In this document: piece after piece, positions 1 through 8,519 of the stretch
How positions within the stretch are numbered: the stretch's first letter is position 1
Layout of the letters: every line of letters begins with the position of its first letter
Assembly: GCA_017614375.1 (NCBI GenBank)
Contig: JAGABZ010000001.1
Location: 124,001 to 188,000 of the forward strand
Direction: 5' to 3'
Source of the DNA: Spirochaetales bacterium
Lineage (GTDB): Bacteria; Spirochaetota; Spirochaetia; Sphaerochaetales; Sphaerochaetaceae
Length of the DNA stretch: 64,000 bases
Notes under the pieces: generated by a model
What the model saw: the letters and a program-made list of their open reading frames with translations, nothing else
Database searches by the model: none
Told to the model about the DNA's origin: nothing
Position numbers and translations under genes: made by a program

Positions 1-1316
1 CCGTTGGACTCGAGAATCTCGCTGACCACACGGATCGTATAAGGGAAAACTTCCTTGGACGGAATCACATACTCCAGGGCGCGCTGGGCCAGATGTCCGT
101 GACCGATTTCACGGCGTCCGGTGGAAAGCTTGCCGGTCTCGCCCACCGAATACGGCGGGAAGTTGTAATGGAGCATGAACGAGGTGGTCGTCTTGTCTCC
201 GTCGATGTAGTCATTCAGCTGCTCGTCAGAGGCGGTTCCGAGGGTGGTCACGCCCAGGCTCTGGGTCTCGCCGCGGGTGAACAGGGCGCTTCCGTGGGTT
301 CTGGCCAGGAGTCCGACCTCACAGGTGATCGGGCGGATCTCGCGGGGATTCCTGCCGTCTACGCGGACACCCTTGGCCAGAATCGACTCGCGGAGGAGTT
401 CATACTCCAGATCATCGAACATGGCGCTGAGATTGTCTCCGCTCGGGTCGTTCTGCTCGAGTACTTCGGCGAACTTTTCCTTTGTCCGGACCTTTACCTG
501 ATGGACGGCCTCATGACGTGCCATCTTGCCCTGGGCGAAGAATGCCTGCTGAACCAGAGGCCTGGCATAGGCCTTGATCGGCTCGAGGAACGAATAGTCC
601 TTGGTATCGACGAAAACGGGAAGCTTTTCCTTTCCGCACATCTCACGCAGCTGGATCTGGGCGTCGCAGATGCGGGTGATTACCGGCTGGGCCTCGGCGA
701 TGGCGTCGAGCATGGCCTGCTCGGAGACTTCCTTCGCACCGCCCTCGACCATGGTGATTCCGTCACGGGTTCCGGCGACTACGATGTCCAGCGAAGCCTT
801 TGCAATCTGCTGGAAAGTCGGGTTGATGACGTACGCACCGTCGATAAGGGCTACGCGGACTGCGGCAATCGGTCCGGCGAACGGAATATCGCTGATGGTG
901 ACCGCGGCGCTGGAAGCGTTGATGGCAATGATGTCCGGGGTGTTGATCTGGTCGCACGAAACGACTGTGGGGACAACCTGGATCTCGCGGCCGAATGCCT
1001 TGTCGAACAGGGGGCGCATCGGACGGTCGATAAGTCTGGAGACGAGGATTTCCTTGTCCTTGGGGCGGGCTTCACGCTTCAGAAAGCCTCCGGGAATCTT
1101 TCCGGCGGCGTAGTACTTCTCGTTGTACTCCACCGAAAGCGGAACGTAATCCAGCGGTTCGGTCGGAGCGTCTCCGCAACAGACTGTGGCGATGACGGCG
1201 CTGCCGGCGTAGTGTCCGTAAACGGCACCGTTGGCCTGCTTGCACATTTTCCCGGTTTCAAATACGAGGACATCGTCCCCTATCTGAACCGACACTTGTT
1301 TGATTGAGTTTTCCAT
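1..1316 (-). CDS. pnp: polynucleotide phosphorylase (3' end outside window)
   Basis: PNPase is a phosphorolytic 3'-5' exoribonuclease that acts in mRNA decay. The minus-strand frame begins with [20 protein letters not shown] and carries typical family blocks: [27 protein letters not shown], and the start of the second RNase PH domain ([23 protein letters not shown]). The frame is open to the window edge with 438 whole codons, so the C-terminal part, including the KH and S1 domains, is not visible. ATG at 1316 is preceded by AAAGGA at a normal spacing. It lies downstream of rpsO, the classic arrangement, separated from it by a strong hairpin. Identification is secure. Confidence 0.97.
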   Translation of the reverse strand, partial: MENSIKQVSVQIGDDVLVFETGKMCKQANGAVYGHYAGSAVIATVCCGDAPTEPLDYVPLSVEYNEKYYAAGKIPGGFLKREARPKDKEILVSRLIDRPMRPLFDKAFGREIQVVPTVVSCDQINTPDIIAINASSAAVTISDIPFAGPIAAVRVALIDGAYVINPTFQQIAKASLDIVVAGTRDGITMVEGGAKEVSEQAMLDAIAEAQPVITRICDAQIQLREMCGKEKLPVFVDTKDYSFLEPIKAYARPLVQQAFFAQGKMARHEAVHQVKVRTKEKFAEVLEQNDPSGDNLSAMFDDLEYELLRESILAKGVRVDGRNPREIRPITCEVGLLARTHGSALFTRGETQSLGVTTLGTASDEQLNDYIDGDKTTTSFMLHYNFPPYSVGETGKLSTGRREIGHGHLAQRALEYVIPSKEVFPYTIRVVSEILESN

Positions 1317-1367
1317 TTAATAATCCTTTGATTCTTTTTGGTTCTTTTTCGGTCATGTATATACGGG

Positions 1368-1393
1368 AAAGCCCCAAGTGAACTTGAGGCTTT
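1368..1393 (-). terminator. rpsO-pnp intercistronic hairpin
   Basis: Two 12-base arms (AAAGCCTCAAGT on the minus strand and its partner, one G-T wobble) enclose a 2-base loop just after the rpsO stop. No T-tract follows, so it looks more like a processing or RNase III-type site, or a weak terminator, than a full intrinsic terminator. In E. coli the same spacer holds the rpsO terminator and the RNase III site for pnp autoregulation; the parallel is inference. Confidence 0.7.
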
Positions 1394-1400
1394 GTCCGGT

Positions 1401-1667
1401 TTACTTTCTGAGGTTGAGCTCAACAAGCAGCTGGCGGTACTTGTTGATGTCGCGGTCCTTGACGTACCGCAGAAGACGTCTTCTTTGTCCGATCATCTTC
1501 AGCAGGCCGCGGTTTCCGGCGTGATCCTTGGGATTCGCCTTGAAATGCTCCTGGAGGTCGTTGATCCGGGCGGTGAGCAGCGCGATCTGCACTTCACTGG
1601 AACCGGTGTTGGTCTCGTCTCCGCCGAACTTCTTGATAATCTCGGCTTTCTGTTCCTTTGTAATCAT
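1401..1667 (-). CDS. rpsO: 30S ribosomal protein S15
   Basis: Small-subunit protein S15 binds the central domain of 16S rRNA early in assembly. The 88 residues are full family length and carry the S15 signature region, with [21 protein letters not shown], the [21 protein letters not shown] stretch and a basic C-terminus. The ATG overlaps the ribF stop by four bases (ATGA), and GGGG lies about eight bases upstream, so it is translationally coupled to ribF. Last gene before pnp in the rimP-to-pnp operon. Confidence 0.97.
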   Translation of the reverse strand: MITKEQKAEIIKKFGGDETNTGSSEVQIALLTARINDLQEHFKANPKDHAGNRGLLKMIGQRRRLLRYVKDRDINKYRQLLVELNLRK

Positions 1668-2455
1668 CTGATTACCCCTTCAATAAAAAAGATACGGTCC
1701 AATTCAACCGGCTCCGGTAACTGAAGGGCTAGACAGGACCCGACGACAGACAGTTCAACTTCCAGAGAACTGCCGTCTTCAGCAACCGCCAGGGCTTCGT
1801 AATCACCTTCACGGGGAAGGATCTCACAGAAGGAACCGGCCTGTGTAAGCAGCCGTCCCGCTCTGAAACTGAAGGGAACTCCCCTGCAGTCCAGGCAGTA
1901 GGGTCTGCCCAGCAAAGCGGCGCAACGCGTCACTTCGCCTTTCTGGAGCATTGCACGCACCAGCGAGCTGCTTATGACCTGTCCCTGAGAATCGGTCAGG
2001 GGGTCAACCACAACCACCGACGCGCCAACTTCGGGCCGTTCAAGCGTTTTCCTGATTTCTTCGACACCCAGAGAGTTTCCGGGGTTTCCGCATCTGAAGT
2101 CGCTTCCGACCAGCATCGCCGACACCCTGAAACAACTGCTCAGGGCGGTGATGAACTCCACACCGGAGATTCTACTCATTTCGTCAGAAAAGTCAATGAC
2201 GCAATGATAATCCATACCGACATTTATCAGCTCTTCTTCCAACAGCCTCGGAGAGATCAGGCAACCCCGTGCGGCAGAGGCCTTCGGATTCCGGCTGAAA
2301 GAGATCGCCATCGCCGCCGCGCCGAGCTTACGGGCGGTATCCACAGTCTGGGTGAGGACCCTTCTGTGCCCCAGATGAACCCCGTCAAAGACACCTATGG
2401 TCACGGTCACGGGGATGTCGACCGGCAGCTTTTCTCCGAACGCAAGCCTTTTCAT
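1664..2455 (-). CDS. ribF: FAD synthetase family protein, C-terminal kinase domain degenerate
   Basis: The N-terminal half (residues 1-180) is a recognisable FMN adenylyltransferase: [17 protein letters not shown] near residue 17 is the nucleotidyltransferase motif, and [15 protein letters not shown] is the family's S-S-x-x-R segment. The C-terminal 80 residues follow the usual LGRPY linker but lack the flavokinase G-R-x-x-G-x-P-T-A-N motif, and the whole protein is 264 residues against about 310 for bifunctional RibF. It probably makes FAD from FMN; riboflavin kinase activity is doubtful. The start is ATG at 2455, one base after the truB stop; a longer in-frame extension would overlap truB. 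The stop overlaps the rpsO start. Confidence 0.88.
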   Translation of the reverse strand: MKRLAFGEKLPVDIPVTVTIGVFDGVHLGHRRVLTQTVDTARKLGAAAMAISFSRNPKASAARGCLISPRLLEEELINVGMDYHCVIDFSDEMSRISGVEFITALSSCFRVSAMLVGSDFRCGNPGNSLGVEEIRKTLERPEVGASVVVVDPLTDSQGQVISSSLVRAMLQKGEVTRCAALLGRPYCLDCRGVPFSFRAGRLLTQAGSFCEILPREGDYEALAVAEDGSSLEVELSVVGSCLALQLPEPVELDRIFFIEGVIR

Positions 2456-2456
2456 C

Positions 2457-3308
2457 TCACCATCCCTGCCAGACAAAATGCCCGTCCCGGTCCAGGACCG
2501 ATCCGACTCTGCCCTGATGGGTGAATACCGTAAGTCCTTCCCCCAGCTGCGATTCCAGGGAATGCGGAAGCACACCGTTGCCCAGCAGTCTGGCCTGTTG
2601 GACATCCGCTTCGACAAAGACACAGTTTCCCAGGCGCGAAAGCACGTCCTCCAGCACGAATCCTCCGGCAGACCGGATTATCGCATCCTCATCGTCGGAA
2701 GGTACGGCATCACCGACGTCAAACGGGCCGATTGCCGTTCGTCTGAGAGCTCCGACGTGGGCACAACAGGAGCACTTCAAGGCCAGATCCCGGGCGAAGG
2801 AACGGACGTAGAAGCCCTTTGATACCTTCAGCGTGATTTGCAGATGCCCGTCTTCCCAGCCGTTGATTTCATAATCATGCAGGCACACAGGCCGCGGCGG
2901 AATATCAGGTCGCCGACCGCTACGGGCCAGCTTCCAGGCCCGCTGTCCGTCCAGGTGGACGGCGCTGTATCCCGGAGGACTCTGCATGTAAAACGGGGCG
3001 AAACCGGACAGTGCCTGTTTCACACTCTCAAACGAAGGAACGGGACCGGTCGCGATGACCGTCCCGTCCGGATCAAGTGTATCGGTTTCCAAGCCGAAGA
3101 CAATGGTGGCCGAATAGACCTTTGGCAAACCCATGAAAAGATCGCAGAGCCTGGTGCACCGCCCGCTGAATACTATCAGCAGGCCGGATGCGAACCTGTC
3201 CAGCGTCCCGGCGTGACCGGTGTGTCTGCCCAGGACACGCTTGGCCGGACGCAGGGCATCAAATGATGTTACTCCGGCTTTCTTGTCCAGAAGAAGGACC
3301 GAATCCAC
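2457..3308 (-). CDS. truB: tRNA pseudouridine-55 synthase
   Basis: TruB converts U55 of the tRNA T-loop to pseudouridine. The 283-residue protein opens with LLLDKKAGVTSFDAL and carries the catalytic GHAGTLDRFASGLL block with Asp37 as nucleophile. Later KVYSATIVFGLETDTLD and the KGFYVRSFARDLA region match the family. The start codon is GTG, with CGGAG about ten bases upstream; it begins one base after the rbfA stop. Position between rbfA and ribF matches the conserved operon order. Confidence 0.95.
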   Translation of the reverse strand: MDSVLLLDKKAGVTSFDALRPAKRVLGRHTGHAGTLDRFASGLLIVFSGRCTRLCDLFMGLPKVYSATIVFGLETDTLDPDGTVIATGPVPSFESVKQALSGFAPFYMQSPPGYSAVHLDGQRAWKLARSGRRPDIPPRPVCLHDYEINGWEDGHLQITLKVSKGFYVRSFARDLALKCSCCAHVGALRRTAIGPFDVGDAVPSDDEDAIIRSAGGFVLEDVLSRLGNCVFVEADVQQARLLGNGVLPHSLESQLGEGLTVFTHQGRVGSVLDRDGHFVWQGW

Positions 3309-3309
3309 C

Positions 3310-3669
3310 CTACTGTTTCTCCGGGTTGAGGCTGTCGATCAGACGGTTGACCTCATGGGCCTCGAATATCGAGGTATCCGGCTCGAATCTCAGCTGTGGT
3401 GTGTTTCTGGTCCTGAGGACCGCCCCGAGGCGGCTCTGGATGAATCCGGCGCTGCGCTGAAGGGCATCGACGCTGCGTTGAAGGTTGTTGTTGTCCTGGA
3501 CCAGGCATGAAACATAGGCAGTCGCGTAGGCGTTATCCTTTGAGAGGGATACGCGGGTCACCGACACGAACTGTCCCAGTTTAGGATTCTTGATTTCCCT
3601 CTGGACAATCATCGTGTTGATGGCCTGCTCAATCCTGCTCTCAAGTCTGTCCTGGCTGTACTGGCTCAT
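3310..3669 (-). CDS. rbfA: ribosome-binding factor A
   Basis: RbfA binds the 30S subunit during late maturation of 16S rRNA and cold adaptation. The 119 residues show the single KH-like fold pattern: an N-terminal helix with RLESRIEQAINTMIVQREI, then VSVTRVSLSKDNAYATAYVSC, and a C-terminal helix ending in RTRNTPQLRFEPDTSIFEA. Length and order are typical. Its ATG overlaps the infB stop (ATGA), so it is probably translated by coupling to infB. Confidence 0.94.
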   Translation of the reverse strand: MSQYSQDRLESRIEQAINTMIVQREIKNPKLGQFVSVTRVSLSKDNAYATAYVSCLVQDNNNLQRSVDALQRSAGFIQSRLGAVLRTRNTPQLRFEPDTSIFEAHEVNRLIDSLNPEKQ

Positions 3670-6353
3670 TTCTTTGTCTCCGCCGGCTTGGCTCCCTTGG
3701 CGTCCTCAAGCGACCGCTTGACTTCCTTGATTTCGACAAACTCCAGGATGTCTCCGACCTCGATCCGGTCGAAACCGTCGATGCCGATACCGCACTCGTA
3801 ACCGGAGGCGACTTCCTTCACGTCGTCCTTGAAGCGCTTGAGCGAGGAAATCTTCACCAGTTCCTTGTTCAACTGGATGCTGTCGCGGATTACGCGGCAG
3901 AAGTTGTTCCTCTTCACGCTGCCGGAGGTGACCATACAACCGGCAACAGGTCCGACCTTCGGAACGATGAAGACCTGGCGGATTTCGGCGGTTCCGACGT
4001 CGACCTCGGTCTTTTCCGGAGCCATCATACCTTCCATGGCGGCCTTGATGTCGTCCACGGCGTCGTAGATGACGTTGTACTTGCGGATGTCGATCTTTTC
4101 CTGCTCGGCAAGCTGCTGGGCCTTCGGGGTCGGTCTGACATTGAAGCCGATCACCAGAGCGTGGTTCTCGCTGGCAGAGGCCAGGGTGATATCGTTCTCG
4201 ATGATGGCACCGGCACTGGCGCGGATTACGGAGAGTCTGATTTCGTCGTTGGACAGCTCCTCCAGAGCCTTTTGCAGAGCTTCGACGGATCCCTGTACGT
4301 CTCCCTTGATGATGACGTTGAGTTCCTGCATCTCGCCCTGCTTGATCTTTTCATAGAGGTTGTCCAGAGTGACTTTCTTGTACTTCTTCGCCTGTCCCAG
4401 ACGCTCGAGTTCCTGACGCTTGTTTCCGACCAGACGGGCCTGCTTTTCGTCCTCGGTGACCTGGAACGGGTCTCCGGCGTTGGGCAGACCGCTCAGACCG
4501 CTGATCTCAACGGGAGTCGAGGGACCGGCTTCCTTGATGCGGTTGCCGCGGTCATCGAACATGGCCCTGACGCGTCCCGGATAGACTCCGGCGACATAGT
4601 AGTCGCCCTCGTGCAGAGTACCTTTCTTGATGATGACGGTCGCCACACTTCCGCGGCCCGGGTCGATCCTGGACTCCAGGACCTTTGCCTCGGCGCGGCA
4701 GTCCTTGACCGCCTTTAAATCGAGCATCTCCGCTTCGATGAGGATCGTCTCAAGCAGTTCATCGATTCCCTGGCGTTTGAGCGCCGAAATCCTGCAGTAC
4801 AGCGTCTCGCCGCCCCACTCCTCGGGAGTCAGGTCGTAGGCTGTCAGCTGCTGCATGACCCGCTCCGGATTGGCATCGGGCAGATCGCACTTGTTGATGG
4901 CGACGATGATGGGCACCTTCGCCGCCTTGGCATGGTCGATTGCCTCCACCGTCTGCGGCATGACGCCGTCATTGGCGGCGACGACCAGGACGACTATATC
5001 GGTAATCTGTGCTCCGCGGGCACGCATCATTGTGAATGCGGCGTGTCCCGGGGTATCGAGGAATACCACATCGCCTCGATCCGGGATGCTGACTTTGTAG
5101 GCACCGATGTGCTGGGTGATTCCGCCGAATTCTCCCTCCGCCACCTTTGTGGAGCGGATGGCGTCGAGCAGTTTGGTCTTACCATGGTCGACATGGCCCA
5201 TGACGGTGACAATCGGAGCTCTGGGAACCAGGTCCTCCTCCGTTGTCTCCTCGGTCGGAATCACAGTCTCGTCGTAGAGGTTGACGATGTGCACCTCACA
5301 GCCGTAATCGGCGGCGATCAGGGATGCCGTATCGGAGTCAATCTGCTGGTTGATTGTCAGCATCATGCCCTGCTGGAAGCATTTGGCTATGATTTCCGAG
5401 GCCTTCAGGTTCATCTTCTTGGCCAGGTCGTTTACGGTGATGTTCTCCAGGATGTCGATGGACTTCGGTACGGCGTTGAGGGCCGTCTGAGACTCCTTGC
5501 GGCGGTACTGGAACCCGCCCTCACGGTCATCGCGGCGGTTTTCCCAGTTCTCCTGAGAATCCTTGCGCTTGGAGTAGTCCCTCTTGGTCTTTCCGATGGC
5601 GGGCTTGTCCGACGGCATCGGGGCACCGGCACCGGGCTTGCGGAATCCGCCCTGTCCGAAACCGGTCCCGGGCTTCTTGTTGCCGAATCCGGGTCTCGGT
5701 CCGCCGGCAAAACCGTTCGGACGCTGGAAACCACCCTGGCCGGGCGCTCTGCCGGCAGGCGAGCCGGGACGACCGAAGCCTCCGGTCCTCTGACCTGTTC
5801 CGAAGCGGTCCGAAGTCCTGCCGTAGGTATTCCTCGTACCGGAGAAATCCCTTCCCCCTACGACGCCGGCCTGTCTGGGACCTCCGGTGGAGGGAACCCT
5901 GGTGGCCTGACGGCTGTCAATCGGCGGGAGGTTGGTGTTCTTTATAATCACCGGACCGTGGCGAAGCGGGTCGCTCTTGGCCGCAGGCGAAACTTTCGCA
6001 GCAGGCTTTGCCGGAGCAGGAGTCGGCTTTACAGTTACTTTCTCGACCGGAGCGGCGGCAGCGGGAGCCTTTGGGGCCGGGGCCGGTGCTGCGGCGGGCG
6101 CCGGAGCAACCTGAGCCGGGGCCTGGGTTTCCGGGGCCGGTTTCGGAGTCTGGGTCTCGGGAGCCGGTGCAACCGGTTTCACGACAGGCTTTACTGCCTG
6201 CACGGGCGCCGAAGCCCCCGGTTTGAGCATCACTTTGTGCTTGACGACAACCTTTTTCTTTTCAGGGACTGCAGTCTGAGGCGTCACGGCGGTATCCGGT
6301 TTGAGGGCCTTTGGCTGCTTGATCAATGTTACCTTCGGTGTGTTGTCACTCAT
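3666..6353 (-). CDS. infB: translation initiation factor IF-2
   Basis: IF-2 is the GTPase that brings initiator fMet-tRNA to the 30S subunit and drives subunit joining. The 895 residues comprise a Pro/Ala-rich stretch (about 50-125), a Gly/Arg-rich stretch (160-285) and an IF2-N domain near 297-358. The G domain follows, with GHVDHGKT at 386-393, DTPGH at 433 and NKCD at 487, and then the tRNA-binding C-terminal domains. The low-complexity leader is long, as is common in spirochaetes and other IF-2 proteins. The gene lies 28 bases after nusA and overlaps rbfA. Confidence 0.97.
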   Translation of the reverse strand: MSDNTPKVTLIKQPKALKPDTAVTPQTAVPEKKKVVVKHKVMLKPGASAPVQAVKPVVKPVAPAPETQTPKPAPETQAPAQVAPAPAAAPAPAPKAPAAAAPVEKVTVKPTPAPAKPAAKVSPAAKSDPLRHGPVIIKNTNLPPIDSRQATRVPSTGGPRQAGVVGGRDFSGTRNTYGRTSDRFGTGQRTGGFGRPGSPAGRAPGQGGFQRPNGFAGGPRPGFGNKKPGTGFGQGGFRKPGAGAPMPSDKPAIGKTKRDYSKRKDSQENWENRRDDREGGFQYRRKESQTALNAVPKSIDILENITVNDLAKKMNLKASEIIAKCFQQGMMLTINQQIDSDTASLIAADYGCEVHIVNLYDETVIPTEETTEEDLVPRAPIVTVMGHVDHGKTKLLDAIRSTKVAEGEFGGITQHIGAYKVSIPDRGDVVFLDTPGHAAFTMMRARGAQITDIVVLVVAANDGVMPQTVEAIDHAKAAKVPIIVAINKCDLPDANPERVMQQLTAYDLTPEEWGGETLYCRISALKRQGIDELLETILIEAEMLDLKAVKDCRAEAKVLESRIDPGRGSVATVIIKKGTLHEGDYYVAGVYPGRVRAMFDDRGNRIKEAGPSTPVEISGLSGLPNAGDPFQVTEDEKQARLVGNKRQELERLGQAKKYKKVTLDNLYEKIKQGEMQELNVIIKGDVQGSVEALQKALEELSNDEIRLSVIRASAGAIIENDITLASASENHALVIGFNVRPTPKAQQLAEQEKIDIRKYNVIYDAVDDIKAAMEGMMAPEKTEVDVGTAEIRQVFIVPKVGPVAGCMVTSGSVKRNNFCRVIRDSIQLNKELVKISSLKRFKDDVKEVASGYECGIGIDGFDRIEVGDILEFVEIKEVKRSLEDAKGAKPAETKK

Positions 6354-6381
6354 ACTAGTTGGGTTCTGTCTCCTGTCTTCC

Positions 6382-7866
6382 TTACTCGAAACTCAGTCCG
6401 ACGTGGCATTCGGGGCACTCGGTCATGTCCTTTGTAATTACGGCGCCGCAGTTGGGGCACGTATACTCTTCCTGCTCTTCCTGTCCGCCGTCCTCGACGA
6501 AGTCGACGTTTTCGGCGATGACCTTGTTGATTTCGGCAACTTCCTCGGCAGAAAGCCTCGTCATGTTGGCAAAATCCTCCTCGGTCAGTTCGATGTACTC
6601 CTCGACGGAATAGACATCGTAGAAGTTCAGTTTCTTTATCAGCTCGGGGCGGATCGGGAGCTCGTCGAGCTGGAGTTCTTCCTCCTCCTGCTCTTCGTAC
6701 TGCTCATCCTCAGCGGCCTCGCCCTCGGCGGGGATTTCCTCCTCTTCGCCCTCGTACGAGTCGAACAACTGGTCAGCGGCGCGGCGGACTTCCTTGGAGA
6801 CATCCATCTCGGCGAACTGCTCCTTGGTCTTGACCTCGACCATCCAGTCGCAGAGTCTGTGTACCAGGCGGACGTTCAGTCCGAATTTGCCGATGGCCAG
6901 TGAAAGCTGGTCGTCATCGACGATGGCCACCGCATAGCGCTTGTGCTCATCGATGATGTAGACCTGCGCCACGCGTGCCGGTGAAAGGGCGTTCTGGATG
7001 TAGGTGGCGGGATCCGGATCCCATCTGAGGACGTCAATCAGCTCGCCGTTGAGTTCGGTGATGACGGTCTTTATCCTCTGTCCGCCCAGACCGACGCATG
7101 TGCCGACCGGGTCGACATCGGAGCGGTTGGCATAGACGGCAACCTTTGTCCGGAAACCGGCTTCACGGACGATTTTGGCAATCCCGACGGCCGGCTCGCT
7201 GCCCTGCATCTCCGGGATATACTGCTCGAACAGCCTCTCGACAAACTTGTCGCTGGTCCTGGAGAGGATGATTCTCAACATCCTCGGGTTCTTTTCATCC
7301 GGAACGACGCTCTCGAGCAGGCACTTGACCTTGTCACCCTTCTGGTAGGAGTCGCGCTGGCTCTGGTTTCTCGCCGGGAGGAAGCCCTGGGTCCTGCCCA
7401 GATCGATGAAGCAGTCCCCTTCCCGCTCGCTCTGGAGCGTTCCGACGACAATCTGGCCTTCCTTTTTCTTCAGTTCGGCATAAATCTCGTCCTTCTGGAT
7501 GTCACGCATGGTCTGCTGGGCCTTTTGCTTTCCGCTCTGGACGCTTCCGCGGTCGAAGCCGGTCAGGTCGATGGGAATCAGCAGCTCGTCGCCGTCCTCA
7601 GCCTCGGGGCTGAGTTTCTTGGCCTTTTCCAGTGAAATCTCATGGGCCCAGTCAAGGTCGTCCTCGGCGGCGTCGACAACCACTTTTCTCGAACTGAGGG
7701 TCACATTCTCCAGATCATCTGAGAACTTGACCACGGCGTTGTCATCAACACCGTACTTCTTCTTGTATGCGGCTATCAGCGACTGCTCAATCGTCTCCTT
7801 GACCTGATCGACAGTCATGCCCTTTTCACTGACTATTTCATAAATAGCGTTTCTTAAACCGGCCAT
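6382..7866 (-). CDS. nusA: transcription termination/antitermination factor NusA with C-terminal zinc ribbon
   Basis: NusA binds RNA polymerase and modulates pausing, termination and antitermination. The 494-residue protein has the N-terminal polymerase-binding domain (MAGLRNAIYEIVSEKGMTV onward), an S1 domain (GTLQSEREGDCFIDLGRTQG), and two KH domains with the signature VGTCVGLGGQRIKTV. An acidic tail follows. Residues 470-487 form a Cys4 zinc ribbon (C470-x2-C473 and C484-x2-C487), an uncommon extension of NusA. ATG at 7866 is chosen because it begins one base from the rimP stop; the longer frame upstream overlaps rimP. Confidence 0.96.
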   Translation of the reverse strand: MAGLRNAIYEIVSEKGMTVDQVKETIEQSLIAAYKKKYGVDDNAVVKFSDDLENVTLSSRKVVVDAAEDDLDWAHEISLEKAKKLSPEAEDGDELLIPIDLTGFDRGSVQSGKQKAQQTMRDIQKDEIYAELKKKEGQIVVGTLQSEREGDCFIDLGRTQGFLPARNQSQRDSYQKGDKVKCLLESVVPDEKNPRMLRIILSRTSDKFVERLFEQYIPEMQGSEPAVGIAKIVREAGFRTKVAVYANRSDVDPVGTCVGLGGQRIKTVITELNGELIDVLRWDPDPATYIQNALSPARVAQVYIIDEHKRYAVAIVDDDQLSLAIGKFGLNVRLVHRLCDWMVEVKTKEQFAEMDVSKEVRRAADQLFDSYEGEEEEIPAEGEAAEDEQYEEQEEEELQLDELPIRPELIKKLNFYDVYSVEEYIELTEEDFANMTRLSAEEVAEINKVIAENVDFVEDGGQEEQEEYTCPNCGAVITKDMTECPECHVGLSFE

Positions 7867-7867
7867 T

Positions 7868-8347
7868 TCAACCAACATCCTCCCATTTATAATCGAGTTT
7901 TGCCTTGTATACATTTTCAAAGGGGATCTCAAGCCTCTCACCCGTTTCGGCGCTGTCCTCGTTCTTCCACGAAAGCAGCACTACGCTGTTTTCCGAGCAA
8001 GGCCCGATCGTCCCGCTGAATGTCGCGCTCTTTGCACTGTCATAGAGGCGGCACCTGGAACCGCAGAAAAGTTCAAACTCATATATATCCTTGAACACCC
8101 TTTGGATTCCGGGAGTGGACACCTCCAGTTGCAGGTCTCTGGTGTTGAGCATCAGCGACAGCCAGGGAAAGACCAGGTTGTACACATCCGCGCAGTCATC
8201 AACACTCACCTCACCCTCTGCCTTTTTTATAGTCAGAGTCACGTCGGTGCCGTGCACACCAAGCCCCACGATCCTCAGCCCCAGGTCCTCCACCAGAGGC
8301 TCAAGTTCCTTGAAATACCTGTTCTCACGAATGGCGTTGTTCAACAT
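7868..8347 (-). CDS. rimP: ribosome maturation factor RimP
   Basis: RimP assists early 30S assembly. The sequence shows the family pattern LEPLVEDLGLRIVGLGVHG, then DVTLTIKKAEGEVSVDDCADV and LQLEVSTPGIQRVFKD, where the E-V-S-[TS]-P-G-[IL] segment is characteristic. The start is taken as ATG at 8347, giving 159 residues. A GGGG lies only three bases upstream, and an alternative TTG at 8356 is also possible. Both sit directly behind a terminator-like hairpin in the leader. It is the first gene of the operon with nusA and infB, the widely conserved order. Confidence 0.9.
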   Translation of the reverse strand: MLNNAIRENRYFKELEPLVEDLGLRIVGLGVHGTDVTLTIKKAEGEVSVDDCADVYNLVFPWLSLMLNTRDLQLEVSTPGIQRVFKDIYEFELFCGSRCRLYDSAKSATFSGTIGPCSENSVVLLSWKNEDSAETGERLEIPFENVYKAKLDYKWEDVG

Positions 8348-8354
8348 CTTCCCC

Positions 8355-8388
8355 AAAAAACAAGGGACCGAAGTGCTCGATCCCTTGT
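8355..8388 (-). terminator. leader attenuator in front of rimP-nusA-infB
   Basis: On the minus strand, arms ACAAGGGA and TCCCTTGT enclose a 13-base loop and are followed at once by TTTTTT, the standard shape of an intrinsic terminator. It lies downstream of the consensus promoter at 8411-8439 and directly before the rimP start, so it is inside the leader of this operon rather than at the end of the preceding gene, which has its own terminator. A 16-codon frame opening at an ATG just before the hairpin ends over the rimP start. Regulation by NusA or by translation of this frame is inference. Confidence 0.8.
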
Positions 8389-8410
8389 CATAAACAATAA
8401 ATCTGTTGTC

Positions 8411-8439
8411 AATATAGCGTTTCGTGCAATTCCTGTCAA
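8411..8439 (-). promoter_or_regulatory. sigma-70 promoter of the rimP-nusA operon
   Basis: TTGACA (8434-8439) and TATATT (8411-8416) are separated by exactly 17 bases on the minus strand. This is the closest match to the housekeeping consensus in the window. The expected start is near 8404, giving a leader of roughly 57 bases that contains the attenuator hairpin. Confidence 0.88.
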
Positions 8440-8469
8440 CTTTTCCGGTCTTTTTTCTCCCTTCAGGTC

Positions 8470-8497
8470 AAAAAACAGGCGGTCCGGAGACCGCCTG
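8470..8497 (-). terminator. terminator after the 473-aa lipoprotein gene
   Basis: Minus-strand arms CAGGCGGTC and GACCGCCTG enclose a TCCG loop, followed by six T. It starts about 23 bases after the stop at 8520 and separates the lipoprotein gene from the rimP promoter. Confidence 0.92.
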
Positions 8498-8519
8498 CAG
8501 GAGTTTGCAATTCAGCAGA

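Noticed and set aside
93-1307. 404-codon open frame on the plus strand
   Set aside because: It is antisense to pnp; the minus frame gives a full PNPase sequence, and the plus translation has no family features.
4932-6437. 501-codon plus-strand open frame over infB
   Set aside because: Produced by the codon bias and low-complexity N-terminus of infB on the other strand; the translation is Arg/Gly-rich with no motif.
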